Below are positions 5,785 to 6,976 of a stretch of 6,976 nt of DNA, in pieces. The stretch spans positions 1 through 6,976 of the forward strand of contig JAQXSU010000179.1 in the NCBI GenBank assembly GCA_029219125.1, given 5' to 3'. Numbering within the stretch: the stretch's first letter is position 1; each line of letters begins with the position of its first letter. Origin of the DNA: Bacillota bacterium (GTDB lineage Bacteria > Bacillota > Clostridia > Peptostreptococcales > Anaerovoracaceae). Below the pieces are notes generated by a model that made no database searches, had not been told where the DNA came from, and saw only the letters and a list, made by a program, of their open reading frames with translations. The translations under genes and the position numbers were made by a program.

Positions 5785-6408
5785 ATGCGAATACTGGTAC
5801 TGAGCGATACCCACGGGGACACTTCCCGTGCCTGTCAGGTTTATCATATATTACAGAAACAGGGCCAGGTGGATCTGATCATCCACTGCGGCGATTACTA
5901 CAAGGATGCCATTCACATGAGCGAGCGGCTGGGCGCACCCACCGTCTGGGTCAAAGGCAACACCGACGGTTCCTTCAATGAGAATGATTATACCATCGTC
6001 GATACGGAATGCGGCAGCCTGCTGGTGACCCACGGCCACATGGAAAACGTGGACTTCAGCCAGCAGAATCTCTATTATAAAGCACTGGAGCACGACTGCT
6101 GCGCCGCCATTTTCGGTCATACCCACCGGGCCGTCTCCGCGGAGGCCGGCGGCGTCCATCTTTTCAATCCCGGCAGCCTTACCAAGCCGCGGGACGGCTC
6201 CGGCGGCACCTTTGGCCTGATTCACACCGGCCCGGACTACTTCCGGGGACAGATCTGCCGTTATGATGACTTCATCCGCCAGTCCGGGTCCGACGGCGGC
6301 AGCGGGTCCGGCGGCAATGGGTCCGGCGGTTCTGGCGGCAATGGCAGCAAGCCGAAGGTCCAGGGCGGCTACCTGCGGGGGCTGCTCAACTACAGCGACC
6401 GGTTCTGA
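5785..6408 (+). CDS. YfcE/MJ0936-type metallophosphoesterase with Gly/Ser linker
   Basis: A small cytoplasmic calcineurin-like phosphoesterase (Metallophos_2 type). Relatives cleave phosphodiester model substrates using two metal ions; the natural substrate is unknown. Metal-binding motifs are complete: SDTHG (Asp8, His10), CGD (Asp37), GNTD (Asn59), THGH (His83, His85) and GHTH (112, 114). NPGSLTKPR (128-136) is also typical. At 207 residues it is longer than the roughly 160-185 usual for the family, because residues 167-188 form a Gly/Ser/Asn stretch before a last segment, VQGGYLRGLLNYSDRF. The ATG at 5785 lies 12 nt after AAGGAGG (5766-5772), a long gap bridged by an A8 run. It is divergent from the Fic-like gene and 63 nt upstream of the thioesterase, with which it is probably co-transcribed. 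Confidence 0.9.
   Translation: MRILVLSDTHGDTSRACQVYHILQKQGQVDLIIHCGDYYKDAIHMSERLGAPTVWVKGNTDGSFNENDYTIVDTECGSLLVTHGHMENVDFSQQNLYYKALEHDCCAAIFGHTHRAVSAEAGGVHLFNPGSLTKPRDGSGGTFGLIHTGPDYFRGQICRYDDFIRQSGSDGGSGSGGNGSGGSGGNGSKPKVQGGYLRGLLNYSDRF
6283..6348 (+). repeat. Gly/Ser-coding low-complexity repeat inside the phosphoesterase
   Basis: This segment encodes 22 residues of almost only Gly, Ser and Asn. The DNA shows direct copies of GGGTCCGGCGG (6304-6314 and 6319-6329, the second matching from its second base) and two copies of GGCGGCAATGG (6310-6320 and 6334-6344). In-frame expansion by slippage in GC-rich DNA is the likely origin, and it gives a flexible linker rather than breaking the gene. 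Confidence 0.75.
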
Positions 6409-6471
6409 TTGCAGGCCGGACACCTCATACATGGAATCTGAGAAATCGACATATGGCAGGAAGTGAGAAAC
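6409..6471 (+). other. Short spacer between phosphoesterase and thioesterase
   Basis: This 63-nt gap has no terminator-like hairpin with a T-run and no convincing promoter. It ends with AGGAAGTGAG (6458-6467), a moderate ribosome binding site for the thioesterase. This supports read-through from the upstream gene. Confidence 0.5.
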
Positions 6472-6976
6472 ATGGAAACCGAAGAAATCAAAAACGAAGA
6501 TAGAAATAAGGATGAAAAACGAGTGCCGGGTAGGAATATGCCGGGTGAGGAGATTTTGCGGGAAAGACTCATGGCCCTGGCAGAAGACAGCTGTGTCCGG
6601 CAGAAAGAAACCACCAACGGCATGATGGCACCGGAATTTCTCCGGGTGGATCCGGAATCCGCCACCGCCGTCTTCCGCTACATCGTCCATCCATGGGAAG
6701 CCAACCGGGTGGGCGGCCTTCACGGCGGAATCATGGCTTCCATGCTGGATCACGCCTGCGGGCTCACTGCAACGGCGTGGCTGGGCCACTGGGCTCCCAC
6801 CATGTCCATAAGCATCGACTACATCCGGCCCGCCGAAATCGGCGACCATCTGCTGGCAGCTGCCACGGTGGTTTCCCTGGGCCGCCGTCTGATCCGCATG
6901 CGCGGGGAGCTGCGCAGCGAAGAAACCGGAAAAGTGGTGGCCGCATGCAGCGCCACATTTTTCAACAAGGAGGACT
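6472..6976 (+). CDS. PaaI-type hotdog-fold thioesterase (3' end cut by window)
   Basis: A cytoplasmic hotdog-fold protein predicted to hydrolyse acyl-CoA or aryl-CoA thioesters; the acyl group is unknown. The frame is open from ATG 6472 to the edge (168 codons plus one base). The core motif is GGLHGGIMASMLDHACGLTA (81-100), with the HGG turn (84-86) and the presumed catalytic Asp93, followed by the central strand MSISIDYIRPAEIGD (111-125) and a final strand ending CSATFFNKED. A family protein would end about here, so the stop is probably within the next few bases; AAGGAGGAC at the edge may also be the next gene's ribosome binding site. The first 22 residues are highly charged and outside the fold; Met23 (6538) is an alternative start, with AGGA close upstream. 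The fold call is firm, the substrate open. Confidence 0.87.
   Translation, partial: METEEIKNEDRNKDEKRVPGRNMPGEEILRERLMALAEDSCVRQKETTNGMMAPEFLRVDPESATAVFRYIVHPWEANRVGGLHGGIMASMLDHACGLTATAWLGHWAPTMSISIDYIRPAEIGDHLLAAATVVSLGRRLIRMRGELRSEETGKVVAACSATFFNKED

Noticed and set aside
6431..6466. A small frame of 11 codons before the thioesterase (MESEKSTYGRK)
   Set aside because: There is no ribosome binding site before its ATG and no leader-peptide signature, so it is unlikely to be translated.
5851..6849. A 332-codon open frame on the minus strand
   Set aside because: It is antisense to both the phosphoesterase and the thioesterase, has Ala/Gly/Val-rich composition and shows no domain. The plus-strand genes carry complete active-site motifs.
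1..6976. A defence system, prophage, insertion sequence or toxin-antitoxin locus centred on the Fic-like gene
   Set aside because: There are no transposase, integrase, antitoxin-sized partner, terminal inverted repeats or CRISPR repeats. All neighbours are housekeeping or catabolic genes.

Overview
The window looks like ordinary chromosome of an anaerobic, amino-acid-fermenting member of the Clostridia (Firmicutes). The reasons are a Kce-type lysine-fermentation enzyme, a Firmicutes-style murB/PHP/rapZ neighbourhood, strong AGGAGG-type ribosome binding sites that allow TTG and GTG starts, and AT-rich promoters in a genome whose GC is, by eye, in the mid-50s percent. I cannot name a genus. I see no mobile element, CRISPR array, tRNA or rRNA.

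Layout. Positions 5684 down to 95 form a block on the minus strand. In transcription order it holds a degenerate Fic-fold protein, an AI-2E-family membrane protein, MurB (UDP-N-acetylenolpyruvoylglucosamine reductase), a PHP-domain phosphoesterase, RapZ (nucleotide-binding RNase adapter) and Kce (3-keto-5-aminohexanoate cleavage enzyme). The first five are closely packed: gaps of 56 and 67 nt, overlaps of 68 and 8 nt. They read like one transcription unit for cell-envelope and housekeeping functions, starting from a promoter near 5717-5745. Kce appears to be a separate unit. It has a good extended -10 promoter overlapping the end of rapZ, a leader of about 98 nt, and a very different codon bias (AGA for 10 of 11 arginines, against 1 of 18 in rapZ). 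This suggests strong independent expression, probably as the first gene of a lysine-fermentation cluster continuing off the left edge.

From 5785 to the right edge the genes are on the plus strand: a YfcE-type metallophosphoesterase with an unusual Gly/Ser linker, then a PaaI-type hotdog thioesterase whose stop lies beyond the window. A 100-bp AT-rich divergent region (5685-5784) separates the two blocks and carries an 18-bp palindrome over the plus-strand promoter.

The most unusual item is the Fic-fold protein. Both its catalytic loop and its auto-inhibitory glutamate are replaced, so it is either a pseudo-enzyme or a Fic-fold protein with other chemistry. The rest is well-known biology, and I do not see convincing evidence for a new multi-gene system.
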